Shown piece after piece: positions 18,117 to 27,699 of a stretch of DNA of 64,000 nucleotides. The notes under the pieces were generated by a model, which did not search any database, was not told the origin of the DNA, and saw only the letters and a list, made by a program, of their open reading frames with translations. A program made the position numbers and the translations under genes. Origin of the DNA: Azotimanducus sp965199815 (GTDB taxonomy: Bacteria; Pseudomonadota; Gammaproteobacteria; Pseudomonadales; Azotimanducaceae); the NCBI GenBank assembly GCA_965199815.1, contig CBDATE010000033.1, forward strand, positions 310,001 through 374,000, in the 5' to 3' direction. How positions within the stretch are numbered: the first letter of the stretch is position 1; the number at the start of each line of letters is the position of its first letter.

Positions 18117-20384
18117 CTACGCCTGTTCGATTGACTTGATGACGACATCGGGCGTGAGTAGAGATGGCAATATGAGCGGCGATGCGAGCTCGCCAGCTGG
18201 CTTGAAGTACAGATACAGGGGTACGCCGGCACGCCCGTGACGCTCGAGTACCCGTGTGATGGCTGGGTCCTCGTTGGTCCAGTCGCCGACCAGCACCCGT
18301 GTGCCCGAGGTTTCGAAGTAGCGCTGCACCCTGTCGGACTCGAGCGCGACGCGCTCGTTGACCTTGCAGGTGATGCACCAGTCGGCGGTGAAGTAGGCGA
18401 ATACCGGTACGCCTTGCTCGTGCAGGGCGGCGAGTCGCTGTTCGGAAAAGACACTGTCCTCACTCTGTGCGGGGTCCTCACTCTGTGCAGGTCCTGCCGG
18501 TGCGAGGGCAGGGTTGGTCAGGGAGGACACCGACCAGATGCCGATCACCAGCACAAATGCGCCGATTGTGGTGCCCACAGACCACCTGACTCGGGTGGGA
18601 TGTACCTGTATGCGTCCCCAACTCATGAGCGCGAGACCGAGACCGAGCATGGCCATGAGCGTGAGTGCGACCACATCCACGCTCGTCTGTCGTCCGAGTA
18701 TCCAGATGAGCCACAGCGCGGTGGCAAACATGGGGAAGGCGAGGAGTTGACGAAAGGTCTGCATCCAGGCTCCGGGTTTCGGCAGGAGTGCGCGTGTTCC
18801 GGGGTTGAGTGCAATGAGCAGGAACGGCAGCGCGAACCCGAGGCCGAGCGCGATGAATACCGCGAGCGAGACGAGCGTCGGCTGCACCAATGCGAAGCCA
18901 AGGGCTGGCGACATGAAGGGAACGGTGCAGGGTGATGCAACCACCACCGCCAGTACGCCGGTCATGAACTCGCCGAACGCGCCGCTGAAGCGCTTGTCGC
19001 TCAATCCGGTGAGACCCGGGATGCGGGCGCCGAATTCAAACACGCCGAGGAAGTTCAGTCCGACCACGAACATCAGCAGCACCAGCACACCTACGATATT
19101 GGGGTTTTGCAGATGAAACGCCCAGCCAACCTGCTCACCGGCCTGGCGCAATGCGAGCATCACCAGCGCGAGCAGGAGGAAACTCGCCAGCACTCCCGAG
19201 GTGTAGAGCAGCGCGCTCACGCGCGCGGTTCGTGGCTCAGCGGCAACGGATTCGGTCAGACTCAAGGCCTTGAGGCTCAGGATGGGGAGTACGCAGGGCA
19301 TGAGGTTCAGGATGAGACCACCGATGAATGCGAACAGCAGGGCTTGCAGGAATGCAGCGCTTCCTGCACCCCCCGCAGTGCCGTCTTCGGCGAGGTCAGC
19401 GTCCATTCCTGCATCGTTCAGGGGCATGTCTTCGGGGGACACGGGCGATACGCTCCCGGCATTGATGCGCCGGGCACTCAGGCGCAGTGCCTGGCGCGGC
19501 GCATCCTCGGCTGACATGCCGAGCACCAGATCGACCGCGTCATGGCGTTCTGCATGTGCGCCCCGCTCCGTTTCCACGAGCAGACGGGTGGCATCATGGC
19601 GTATCTGTTGTGCAGCCGCGTGGTCGATGAGCTTTTCGGCTACCGGAAACAGGTGCAGGTTCGTGTTGTGTGCCAGCGCCGTGGGCAAGTCGATAGCAAA
19701 GCGGATGCGCTCTGCCGATACCTCGTAGGTTGCAGGCCAGGCTGCCGGGAGTGGCTGTCTGGCTCTGGCTGCGGCGAATTCCGGGCGGCGGTGCGGATCA
19801 AGATCGCCTTGTCCGCGCGGCAGGACAAGTTCAACTTGTGCGCTTTCCGGGATGCACACTTCGTCATCACACACCAGCCAATCGGCTTGCCCGGCCAATC
19901 GCAGGGTTTCATCAAGCTGGCCGGGCACATGTACCTCGGCGATCAGCAGCGTGGTGTCGTTGTACCCGTAGGACATGAGCGGGCCGAAGGGCACAAAGTC
20001 GGGTGCCGGAAACGCGAGCGCCCCCACCTCGAACCCGGGTGGCAATTCCCAGGATACGCTGGCGGCCTTGCCGGCATCGCCCGGATTGATCCAGTAGGTA
20101 TGCCAGCCGATATCCGGGGCCAGGCGCAGGCCGATACTGAAAGGCGTGTCGGGGGCGATACTCGCCGTTTCAGCAATGAGTTCGACTTGCGTGTGGTCGG
20201 TGCGAACCTTTGCCGTAAGCGAGGTCGATGCCAGTAGCCCGATGGCTGCCAGCATGAGAACACTTGAAGGTCGCAGGCACACCCTGATTCCCGTGGCCAG
20301 TAGGGGATGAATTGTCGCATTTTTTCGGGTGCAAGACACCATACAGGCAGTACACTTGCCTGCCTCCTTCATCATTGGGTGCAA
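18117..20384 (-). CDS. dsbD: Protein-disulfide reductase of the DsbD family
   Basis: Up to 755 residues. The order is: signal-like hydrophobic segment (SSVLMLAAIGLLAS), an N-terminal periplasmic domain (WHTYWINPGDAG, VCDDEVCIPE with a Cys pair), eight or so membrane helices beginning FIGGLILNLMPCVLPILSLKAL near residue 350, and a C-terminal thioredoxin domain with WCITCK near residue 668. DsbD-type proteins pass electrons from cytosolic thioredoxin to periplasmic thiol proteins. The N-terminal domain resembles the ScsB/DsbD-alpha-like variant rather than E. coli DsbD. The start is uncertain: TTG 20384, ATG 20342 and GTG 20282 are in frame, and the last best fits the signal peptide. It is divergent from rdgB and heads the minus-strand run through M16, LRAT and MATE. 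Confidence 0.9.
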   Translation of the reverse strand: MHPMMKEAGKCTACMVSCTRKNATIHPLLATGIRVCLRPSSVLMLAAIGLLASTSLTAKVRTDHTQVELIAETASIAPDTPFSIGLRLAPDIGWHTYWINPGDAGKAASVSWELPPGFEVGALAFPAPDFVPFGPLMSYGYNDTTLLIAEVHVPGQLDETLRLAGQADWLVCDDEVCIPESAQVELVLPRGQGDLDPHRRPEFAAARARQPLPAAWPATYEVSAERIRFAIDLPTALAHNTNLHLFPVAEKLIDHAAAQQIRHDATRLLVETERGAHAERHDAVDLVLGMSAEDAPRQALRLSARRINAGSVSPVSPEDMPLNDAGMDADLAEDGTAGGAGSAAFLQALLFAFIGGLILNLMPCVLPILSLKALSLTESVAAEPRTARVSALLYTSGVLASFLLLALVMLALRQAGEQVGWAFHLQNPNIVGVLVLLMFVVGLNFLGVFEFGARIPGLTGLSDKRFSGAFGEFMTGVLAVVVASPCTVPFMSPALGFALVQPTLVSLAVFIALGLGFALPFLLIALNPGTRALLPKPGAWMQTFRQLLAFPMFATALWLIWILGRQTSVDVVALTLMAMLGLGLALMSWGRIQVHPTRVRWSVGTTIGAFVLVIGIWSVSSLTNPALAPAGPAQSEDPAQSEDSVFSEQRLAALHEQGVPVFAYFTADWCITCKVNERVALESDRVQRYFETSGTRVLVGDWTNEDPAITRVLERHGRAGVPLYLYFKPAGELASPLILPSLLTPDVVIKSIEQA

Positions 20385-20386
20385 GC

Positions 20387-21013
20387 ATGGATCTTGTGTT
20401 CGCCAGCGGTAACGCGCACAAGCTGCAAGAATTGCGTACGGCTTTTGCCGGAACCGAGGTGTGCATATCCGCGGCGCACACCTGTCATTTGCAAGGCGTG
20501 GAGGAGTCCGCGCCCAGTTTTGTCGAGAATGCGCTCATCAAGGCGCGATATGTTGCCGAGAAGATTGGCAAGCCGACTCTGGCCGACGACTCCGGGCTGG
20601 TTGTGCCGTGTCTGGACGGAGCGCCCGGCATCTATTCGTCGCGTTATTGCGGTCAGCAGGCGACAGATGCCGAGAACAATGCCAAACTCGTACGCGAACT
20701 CGAGCGCCAGGGATACCGCGCCGGACCTCCCGAGACTGCGCCGGAGGCATTTTTTTATTGCGTACTGGTGTATCTCGAGAGTGCGCGTTACCCCACGCCC
20801 CTGCTCTGCGAGGGCGTGTGGCATGGGCGCATCCTGCTTGCAAGCCGCGGCAGGCAGGGCTTTGGTTACGACCCGCACTTCTTGCCGGATGGCCTGGAGC
20901 GCACCGCGGCGGAACTGTCCTTGCAAGAGAAGAGCGCGCTCAGCCACCGTGGACAGGCATCTCGCGCCATGCGCAAGGTGCTGATCAAGGCAGACAGGGG
21001 GATGCAGACATAG
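20387..21013 (+). CDS. rdgB: RdgB/HAM1-family non-canonical purine NTP pyrophosphatase
   Basis: 208 residues. It removes dITP, XTP and similar damaged purine triphosphates from the pool in the cytosol. Diagnostic blocks are FASGNAHKLQELR at the N-terminus, ADDSGLVV near residue 68, GIYSSRY, and GRQGFGYDPHFLPDG followed by a C-terminal SHRGQASRAM. The ATG at 20387 is used; an upstream extension has no family similarity. It starts three bases from the outermost possible start of the divergent dsbD, and hemW follows after 22 bp. Confidence 0.95.
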   Translation: MDLVFASGNAHKLQELRTAFAGTEVCISAAHTCHLQGVEESAPSFVENALIKARYVAEKIGKPTLADDSGLVVPCLDGAPGIYSSRYCGQQATDAENNAKLVRELERQGYRAGPPETAPEAFFYCVLVYLESARYPTPLLCEGVWHGRILLASRGRQGFGYDPHFLPDGLERTAAELSLQEKSALSHRGQASRAMRKVLIKADRGMQT

Positions 21014-21035
21014 CGCACATGCATCCGAGGCATTG

Positions 21036-22157
21036 ATGGACATGCCAGCGGCGGTTCCGCTCTCCTTGTATGTGCACTATCCCTGGTGCCTGTCGAAGTG
21101 TCCGTATTGCGACTTCAATTCGCATGAGGTCAGAGCGAGCGATGATCGCGACGCGTATTTCACGCGACTGAAGGCAGACATACGCCAGCAGGCCGAATTC
21201 GCGCAAGGTCGCGCGCTGACCAGCGTGTATATCGGCGGCGGCACACCGAGCCTCATGCAGCCCGCCGAGGTGGCTTCACTGCTCGCGGAAATCGACAGGC
21301 ATCTGGGGTGTCCCGCCGAGATTACCCTGGAAGCCAACCCCGGAACTTTCGAGAAGGATCGGTTCACAGGGTTTCATGCCGCTGGCGTGACGCGTCTGTC
21401 CATCGGTGCACAGTCCTTTCAGGACAGCAAGCTCAGGTCGCTTGGGCGTGTGCATGATGCTGGCGAAGTCGTGCGGGCTGCCGACATGGCCATGCAGCTC
21501 TTCGCGCACGTGAATATCGACCTCATGTACGGGCTGCCGGGTCAGTCTGTTGACGAAGCCCTCGATGATCTGCAACGCGCCATCGCTGCGGGTGTTTCGC
21601 ATGTTTCCTGGTATCAACTGACGCTCGAACCGCGCACACAATTCTATCGATACCCGCCCAGGTTGCCAGATGAGGCGCATCTCTTGTCCATGGAAACCGC
21701 CGGCCTCGAGCTGCTTGCACAGGCCGGGTTCAAGCGCTATGAAATCTCGGCCTTCGCGCGCTGCGGCCACTTGTGCCGACACAACATCAACTACTGGCAA
21801 TTTGGCGATTATCTTGGCGTGGGTGCTGGCGCACACGGCAAACTCACTACGCCTCGGGGTCCGCTGCGCAGTGAATATTGTCGGCAGCCGCGCCTTTATA
21901 CAGGCAGCGGAGATGACAGGTATCGGGTAGCACCCATCGCGGAAGAGAGCCTGCCGGTCGAGTTCATGATGAACGCCCTGCGCCTCATTGACGGTGTCGA
22001 GGAGTCCCTGTTCGAGCGGCACACCGGTCTCGGCCTCTCGCACATCGCCGGAACGCTTGATGCACTTCGTGAGCGCGGGTTGCTGCGCCCTTCGCATCTC
22101 GGCCTCACCGGGCGAGGCTTGCGGTTTCTGGACTCGGTAGTCGCCGAATTTGTATGA
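21036..22157 (+). CDS. hemW: Radical SAM heme chaperone HemW
   Basis: 373 residues. The CxxxCxxC iron-sulfur motif is WCLSKCPYCDF near residue 20, followed by SVYIGGGTPSLM, LEANPGTFE, SIGAQSF and DLMYGLPGQS, all typical of HemW (formerly called HemN-like). It also has HNINYWQFGDYLGVGAGAHG in the second half. HemW binds heme and delivers it to target enzymes. ATG at 21036 is preferred to the TTG in front. It follows rdgB closely, an arrangement common in gammaproteobacteria, and converges on trmB with a 33-bp gap. Confidence 0.95.
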   Translation: MDMPAAVPLSLYVHYPWCLSKCPYCDFNSHEVRASDDRDAYFTRLKADIRQQAEFAQGRALTSVYIGGGTPSLMQPAEVASLLAEIDRHLGCPAEITLEANPGTFEKDRFTGFHAAGVTRLSIGAQSFQDSKLRSLGRVHDAGEVVRAADMAMQLFAHVNIDLMYGLPGQSVDEALDDLQRAIAAGVSHVSWYQLTLEPRTQFYRYPPRLPDEAHLLSMETAGLELLAQAGFKRYEISAFARCGHLCRHNINYWQFGDYLGVGAGAHGKLTTPRGPLRSEYCRQPRLYTGSGDDRYRVAPIAEESLPVEFMMNALRLIDGVEESLFERHTGLGLSHIAGTLDALRERGLLRPSHLGLTGRGLRFLDSVVAEFV

Positions 22158-22190
22158 ATTGCCGTGAATTGGCGCCAGGCATCCGGTTCT

Positions 22191-22911
22191 TCAGGTGCCC
22201 ACTCTGCAATATGCCAAATCGTGGATCTCGTGTCCGAGCGCTTGCCCGCGCCGCTCGAACCGTGTTGTCGGGCGCGCGTTTGAATCGCGCGCGAAGCGCC
22301 CCGCCCCGGCGCGATTGCTCAGCAAGGGTTCGGCATCGCATATGCAGAGCATGGCGTTGGCATACGAGGCATCGTCGGTGGACAGACGCAACTCGCCGTC
22401 ATCGCAGAGCCGCGATGCCAGCAGAGAAACAAAATCTGCCTGTATCAGACGGCGTTTGTGGTGGCGCTTCTTTGGCCAGGGGTCCGGGAAGAACACGTGA
22501 ATCCTGATGAGGCTGCCCGGCTCGAAGACGCTCCCGAGGCTGCTGCGCACATCGCATTCCATGAGGCGCAGATTGCTCACCGAGCGGGCGTGAATCATTT
22601 GCAGTGCGTTACCTATGCCGGGTTGGTACACCTCCACGCCGATACAGTTCATTTCGGGATGAGACTCGGCGAAGGCGAGCAGCGCCACGCCCGTGCCGAA
22701 TCCGATTTCGAGCATGAGCGGAGCCTTGCGTCCGAAATGTGCCTGCACATCCAGCGGCATGTCCGCCGGTAGCATGTAATGCGGGCCAAGCTCCCGAAGT
22801 GCGCGCGCCTGGGCGCGTGACAAACGGCCGCGGCGGCGGATATGGAGTTTGGCGGTGTGTTGGCTGTCCTGATTGTGCACAGGCGAGCACGGACTTTTGC
22901 GATGCCGCCGG

Positions 22912-22925
<14 letters not shown>
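22191..22925 (-). CDS. trmB: tRNA (guanine-N7-)-methyltransferase TrmB
   Basis: 244 residues. It methylates G46 in the variable loop of tRNAs using SAM. Motifs: LMLEIGFGTGVALLAFA near residue 72 (SAM site), GVEVYQPGIGNAL, HVFFPDPWPKKRHHKRRL near 145 (family signature) and a C-terminal TTRFERRGQALGH. The start at 22925 lies inside the last codons of rpoH (14-bp overlap), so the two genes are probably co-transcribed from the rpoH promoter. The ~35-residue basic N-terminus is poorly conserved and a later start is possible. Confidence 0.95.
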
Positions 22926-23790
<865 letters not shown>

Positions 23791-23819
23791 GTGCCTCTCT
23801 GCTCTTGATCCTGTGGCGC

Positions 23820-23828
23820 ATTTTAGCA
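23820..23828 (-). promoter_or_regulatory. Probable extended -10 promoter of rpoH
   Basis: On the minus strand TGCTAAAAT fits TGnTATAAT, with hexamer TAAAAT at 23825-23820 and an expected start near 23813, 23 nt ahead of the ATG. No good -35 lies at the right spacing. It overlaps the CIRCE arm. Confidence 0.5.
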
Positions 23829-23849
23829 CTCTATCGAGGAGAGTGCTAC
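23823..23849. promoter_or_regulatory. CIRCE operator (HrcA binding site) upstream of rpoH
   Basis: TTAGCACTC, nine bases, then GAGTGCTAC. The CIRCE consensus is TTAGCACTC-N9-GAGTGCTAA, so 17 of 18 arm positions match. It sits in the ftsX-rpoH gap, 10 bp after the ftsX coding strand ends and 32 bp before the rpoH ATG. HrcA bound here would cover the promoter. Confidence 0.85.
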
Positions 23850-23858
23850 TTCCTGCTG

Positions 23859-24845
23859 TCAGCTGTCAAGAGACTTCAATCGGCTTGAACAAGCCGCCAG
23901 AGCACCTGCCGCACCAATCAGCGCCGCCGATGCGAACAGCAACATTACGAGTGGCGCGTCAAACCCGGATGCCGAGAATTGCATGCCGTAACTGCCGAGA
24001 AAACGCTGTATCGGATCCCTGAGCAGAATGACCGCAGCCGAGGTCAGTGTTGTGGCCATCAGCCCACCACCGATTCCATGGATGACCCCGAAATACAGAA
24101 ACGGGCGGCGCATGAATGCGGGTGTCGCTCCCACCAGATCCATCACCTGAAGTTCCGCCAGACGTGATTCGATGACCAGGCGCACCGAACTGGCTGTTAC
24201 CAGCAATGCGCCGAGACCGAAGAGCCCGGCGAGCACCCAGAAAAGGCGCTGCGCCACCTCGGACAAGGCCAGTACGCGGTCAAGCCAGATGCCTTCCATG
24301 ATCACATCACGCACTTCGGGGATGTCTTCGAGTTCGGCGACCAGATGTTCAAGATCAGCAGAAGGCAACTGTGCGGCAAGCACCAAATCAAAGGCACCGG
24401 GCAGGGGGTTTTCCGCCAGGTCTTCCATGAGCGAGTCAAGCCCGACAAGGTTGCTGAATTGCTCCAGCCCCTGTTCTGGCGATACATGGATGGCGGATTC
24501 AATGCGGACATCCTCATTCAATCTGGTCGCCAGCGCCTCGGCACCGGCGTTTGTGATGCCTTGCTGGAGATACACGGTCACGCCCGGGCTCGTGGACCAG
24601 GGCTCGGTGAGCATGGCGAGGTTCTTTTGTATCAGGTAAAGTCCGAGCGGCAACGACAGTGCAATGCCGATCAGGGTCCAGGCGAAAATGCTGGTGAAGG
24701 GATTGCGCACCACATGTTCAAGGGTTTCCATCAACACGTACCAGTGTTCGCGCAAACGCGCGCGCAGTCGTGCGAGCAGCCGTGCTCCCGCTCTCCCATC
24801 GCCCGGAAGCGACTGATTCCAGAGTTGTGGTACAAAATCCTTCAA
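23859..24845 (-). CDS. ftsX: Cell-division ABC transporter permease FtsX
   Basis: 328 residues. Four membrane helices are visible: one after a ~45-residue basic cytoplasmic N-terminus (NPFTSIFAWTLIGIALSLPLGLYL), then three in the C-terminal half (LFWVLAGLFGLGALLVTASSVRL; FGVIHGIGGGLMATTLTSAAVIL; LVMLLFASAALIGAAGALAA). Between the first two lies the periplasmic loop that in E. coli recruits EnvC to activate amidases at the septum. RLAELQVMDLVGAT is the FtsE-contact region. Its first four bases overlap the end of ftsE. Confidence 0.95.
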   Translation of the reverse strand: MKDFVPQLWNQSLPGDGRAGARLLARLRARLREHWYVLMETLEHVVRNPFTSIFAWTLIGIALSLPLGLYLIQKNLAMLTEPWSTSPGVTVYLQQGITNAGAEALATRLNEDVRIESAIHVSPEQGLEQFSNLVGLDSLMEDLAENPLPGAFDLVLAAQLPSADLEHLVAELEDIPEVRDVIMEGIWLDRVLALSEVAQRLFWVLAGLFGLGALLVTASSVRLVIESRLAELQVMDLVGATPAFMRRPFLYFGVIHGIGGGLMATTLTSAAVILLRDPIQRFLGSYGMQFSASGFDAPLVMLLFASAALIGAAGALAACSSRLKSLDS

Positions 24846-25534
24846 GGGTGTGAGCGCTCCGCAATTGCCCCTTCCCGCAATTCGATGAATGGCGCGCCGA
24901 ACTCCTGAATCAGGGCGAGGTCATGGCTTGCGACTATGACTGTTGCGCCAATCTGATGAAACTCGTCGAACAGACGCATCACACTTCTCGACATGTCCGG
25001 GTCCAGATTGCCAGTGGGCTCATCGGCGAGCAACAGGCGCGGGCGGTTGACGAGCGCTCGTGCGATGCCCACCCGTTGCTGTTCGCCGGTGGAAAGCTGC
25101 TCCGGGAGCAAGTCTTCCTTGTGACCAAGCCCCATGAAGGAAAGTGCGTTCAAGGCGCGCTCTTCCATGAAGGAGCGCGAGTGTCCGGCGACCCTGAGCG
25201 GGAGCATCACGTTGTCGAGCACACTGCGTTCCGACAGCAATCGATGTTCCTGAAACACCACGCCAATCTGCTGGCGAAAGTGGGGCAGCTTGTTGCCCTT
25301 GAGCGAGGCGAGGTTGACATCTCCCACCGTCACATGTCCCGAGGTGGGCGCGCACTGGTTCATGATGAGCCTCAGGAGCGTTGTCTTGCCGGCCCCGGAA
25401 TGCCCGGTGACAAAGGTGATGGAGCCGGGCGCGAAACCGTGCGACACGCCTTCGAGCGCCCCGCGTCCGCCACTTGCGAACCGTTTCGTCACCTCGTTCA
25501 GGCGTACTTCGAGTCCGAACACGCCAGTACTCAT
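24842..25534 (-). CDS. ftsE: Cell-division ATP-binding protein FtsE
   Basis: 230 residues. An ABC ATPase with Walker A GHSGAGKTT near residue 44, Q-loop VVFQEHRLL, signature LSTGEQQRVGIARA (Thr in place of the usual Gly), Walker B LLLADEPTGNLD and the switch His in ASHDLAL. It powers FtsX to control septal peptidoglycan hydrolysis. It starts 43 bp after ftsY ends and overlaps ftsX by four bases. Confidence 0.96.
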   Translation of the reverse strand: MSTGVFGLEVRLNEVTKRFASGGRGALEGVSHGFAPGSITFVTGHSGAGKTTLLRLIMNQCAPTSGHVTVGDVNLASLKGNKLPHFRQQIGVVFQEHRLLSERSVLDNVMLPLRVAGHSRSFMEERALNALSFMGLGHKEDLLPEQLSTGEQQRVGIARALVNRPRLLLADEPTGNLDPDMSRSVMRLFDEFHQIGATVIVASHDLALIQEFGAPFIELREGAIAERSHP

Positions 25535-25577
25535 GTGTGTGATTCAGTGCGAGAGGACATGGGGGAGATGCAGGTCA

Positions 25578-26462
25578 TCAGTCGAGAAGCGCGTCCACAA
25601 AGTCGCGCGCATTGAAGGCTTGCAAGGCATCCATCTGCTCGCCGACACCAATGAAGTATAGCGGCAGAGGATGTTTCGCGGCGATTGAGAACACCATGCC
25701 GCCCCTGGCGCTGCCGTCGAGTTTGGTCAGTATCAGTCCGGTCACGCCCACCTCCTGTGCGAAGGATTCAATCTGGCGCATGGCATTTTGGCCGGTGCCG
25801 GCATCAATCACCTGCAGCACATGGTGTGGCGCGTCGGCATCATGCCGTGCTGCGATGCGTTTGATCTTCGCCAGTTCCTGCATGAGATTGCGCTTCACAT
25901 GCTGGCGTCCGGCGGTATCGGCAATGAGTATCTCGATGTTTCGGGCGCGCGCCGAATTGATTGCATCGAAGATGACCGCTGCCGAATCTGCGCCCGCTTG
26001 CTGGCGCACTACCGGAATGTCGAGTCGCTCTCCCCAGATCTGCAACTGTTCGCTTGCTGCCGCACGAAAGGTATCGCCGCAGGCAAGCATCACCGATCGC
26101 CCGCGGCTTGTGAATTGATGTGCGAGCTTGGCGATACTTGTGGTCTTGCCGACACCATTGACACCGACCATGAGAATGACGGTTGGCTGCGAACGGCCGA
26201 GTATGAATGGCTTCTGGATGCCCGCCAGTAACGCAAGTGCCTCTTCCCGAAAGGCATCGCGTATCGCTGCGCCATCCTCGCGTCGCCGCCGCGGGAGCCT
26301 GCGCTGAACGCCGTCGAGGAGGCGTTTTGTCGCTTCGGCACCGGCATCCGAGAGGAGCAGGGACTCTTCCAGCGAGTCGAGATTGAAGGCATCTTGCTGT
26401 GCTTCCGCGAGTTTCCTGAAGCGCGCTCGTGTTTTTCCGAGCAGGCGACTGAGGATGTTCAT
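25578..26462 (-). CDS. ftsY: Signal recognition particle receptor FtsY
   Basis: 294 residues, a short form that lacks the long acidic A domain of E. coli FtsY. The N domain helices are followed by the G domain: MVGVNGVGKTTSIAKLA near residue 98, DTFRAAASEQL, DTAGRQHVKRNLMQEL near 190, and LTKLDGSARGG near 250. It docks SRP-ribosome complexes at SecYEG, and secY is also in this window. It heads the ftsY-ftsE-ftsX-rpoH-trmB run and is divergent from rsmD. Confidence 0.96.
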   Translation of the reverse strand: MNILSRLLGKTRARFRKLAEAQQDAFNLDSLEESLLLSDAGAEATKRLLDGVQRRLPRRRREDGAAIRDAFREEALALLAGIQKPFILGRSQPTVILMVGVNGVGKTTSIAKLAHQFTSRGRSVMLACGDTFRAAASEQLQIWGERLDIPVVRQQAGADSAAVIFDAINSARARNIEILIADTAGRQHVKRNLMQELAKIKRIAARHDADAPHHVLQVIDAGTGQNAMRQIESFAQEVGVTGLILTKLDGSARGGMVFSIAAKHPLPLYFIGVGEQMDALQAFNARDFVDALLD

Positions 26463-26588
26463 GTGCGTTGGCTCCGGGCTGCAGGGGCGCGCTGTGCTCG
26501 ATGCATGTGTCGAAACACATCACGCTTGTACGCCAGTACGGCAACTGGGGCAATATGGAAGTTTGATTCCGGACAGGAAATTTGGTGC

Positions 26589-27167
26589 ATGGCTGTTCGC
26601 GGTGGACAGGTTCGTATTATCGGCGGTAAATGGAAGGGACGAAAGCTCAGGTTTGCGGCCCTGCCGGGTTTGCGTCCGACACCGGAGAAGTTGCGCGAAA
26701 CCCTGTTCAACTGGCTTGGGAGTGCCGTTGAGGGCGCGAAGTGTCTTGATCTCTGCGCTGGTTCGGGCGCGCTGGGGATAGAGAGTCTGTCTCGCGGTGC
26801 CATGACGGTGGATTTCGTGGAGAGTGGGCCGCGTACGGCGGCTGACCTCGAGAAAAGGCTGATGCAGCTTGGTGCATCCGAGTCGCGCGTATGGACGCAG
26901 GATGTGAGGCGATTCGTGTCCCTGTCGGAGCGAAAGGCCATGCGCTGGGACCTTGTCTTTCTCGACCCGCCCTTTGCCGGTACGCTGCTCTCCTGGCTGT
27001 TTCCGAGAGTGCTTGATCTGCTTGCGTGTGACGATTCCAGGCTGTGTCTTGAAGCGCCCGCCGACTTGCAGCTCGGCGCGGGACCATGGCGTGAACTGCG
27101 CGTTTCCACCGCGGGCAATACCTCGTTGCGGCTCATTGGTCGTTGTGCGACTGTGGTGTTGGTGTGA
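26589..27167 (+). CDS. rsmD: 16S rRNA (guanine966-N2)-methyltransferase RsmD
   Basis: 192 residues from ATG 26589, which has AGGA 13 bases upstream; earlier codons in the frame do not resemble the family. Motifs: VRIIGGKWKGRKL, RPTPEKLRETLFNWL, LDLCAGSGALGIESLSRGA (SAM site) near residue 57, and the catalytic DLVFLDPPFAG near 120. It modifies G966 of 16S rRNA in the small subunit. coaD follows after 40 bp, a standard pairing. Confidence 0.95.
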   Translation: MAVRGGQVRIIGGKWKGRKLRFAALPGLRPTPEKLRETLFNWLGSAVEGAKCLDLCAGSGALGIESLSRGAMTVDFVESGPRTAADLEKRLMQLGASESRVWTQDVRRFVSLSERKAMRWDLVFLDPPFAGTLLSWLFPRVLDLLACDDSRLCLEAPADLQLGAGPWRELRVSTAGNTSLRLIGRCATVVLV

Positions 27168-27207
27168 TGTTGATACTATGCCCTGATACCGCCATCGTCG
27201 CAGGTGG

Positions 27208-27696
27208 ATGCACATGACGACCGTTGCTTATCCGGGCACGTTCAATCCCATTACCAACGGGCACACAGACCTTATTGATCGTGCTCTGCTGATATTCGAT
27301 CAGGTGGTGCTCGCCATAGGCACCTCCAGCAACAAGCATCCGGAAACCGAGCTGGCCGATCGCATCGCGCTCTGCAAACGAGTCCTCGAGAAGTACGGCG
27401 AGCGTGTGCGGGTGGAAGGGTTCAACAGGCTGCTGGTGGACTACCTCGCAGACCGCGGTATCGGTTTTGTGCTGCGCGGTATCAGGGACTTGCAGGACTT
27501 CGAGTACGAATTCCAGATGTGCGAAATGAACAAGGCGCTGGCACCGAGCATCGAGTACGTATTCCTGCCCACATCCAAGAATGTATCTTTCATTTCGTCC
27601 ACTCTGGTGAGGGAAATCGCCTCGCTCGGCGGCGACATACGGCAGTTCGTGCACCCGGCTGTGTCCGATGCCCTGATGAACAGGTCTTCTCGGTGA
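27208..27696 (+). CDS. coaD: Phosphopantetheine adenylyltransferase CoaD
   Basis: 162 residues (160 if the second ATG at 27214 is used, which fits the family start better). It adenylates 4'-phosphopantetheine in coenzyme A synthesis. The nucleotidyltransferase motif is YPGTFNPITNGH, followed by VLRGIRDLQDFEYEFQM near residue 90 and the C-terminal FISSTLVREIASLGGD. It ends three bases before the convergent mutM. Confidence 0.97.
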   Translation: MHMTTVAYPGTFNPITNGHTDLIDRALLIFDQVVLAIGTSSNKHPETELADRIALCKRVLEKYGERVRVEGFNRLLVDYLADRGIGFVLRGIRDLQDFEYEFQMCEMNKALAPSIEYVFLPTSKNVSFISSTLVREIASLGGDIRQFVHPAVSDALMNRSSR

Positions 27697-27699
27697 CTC

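Noticed and set aside
23864..23869. TTGACA on the minus strand as a -35 for rpoH
   Set aside because: It is 38 bp from the -10 candidate and is part of the last ftsX codons (Leu-Asp-Ser-stop).
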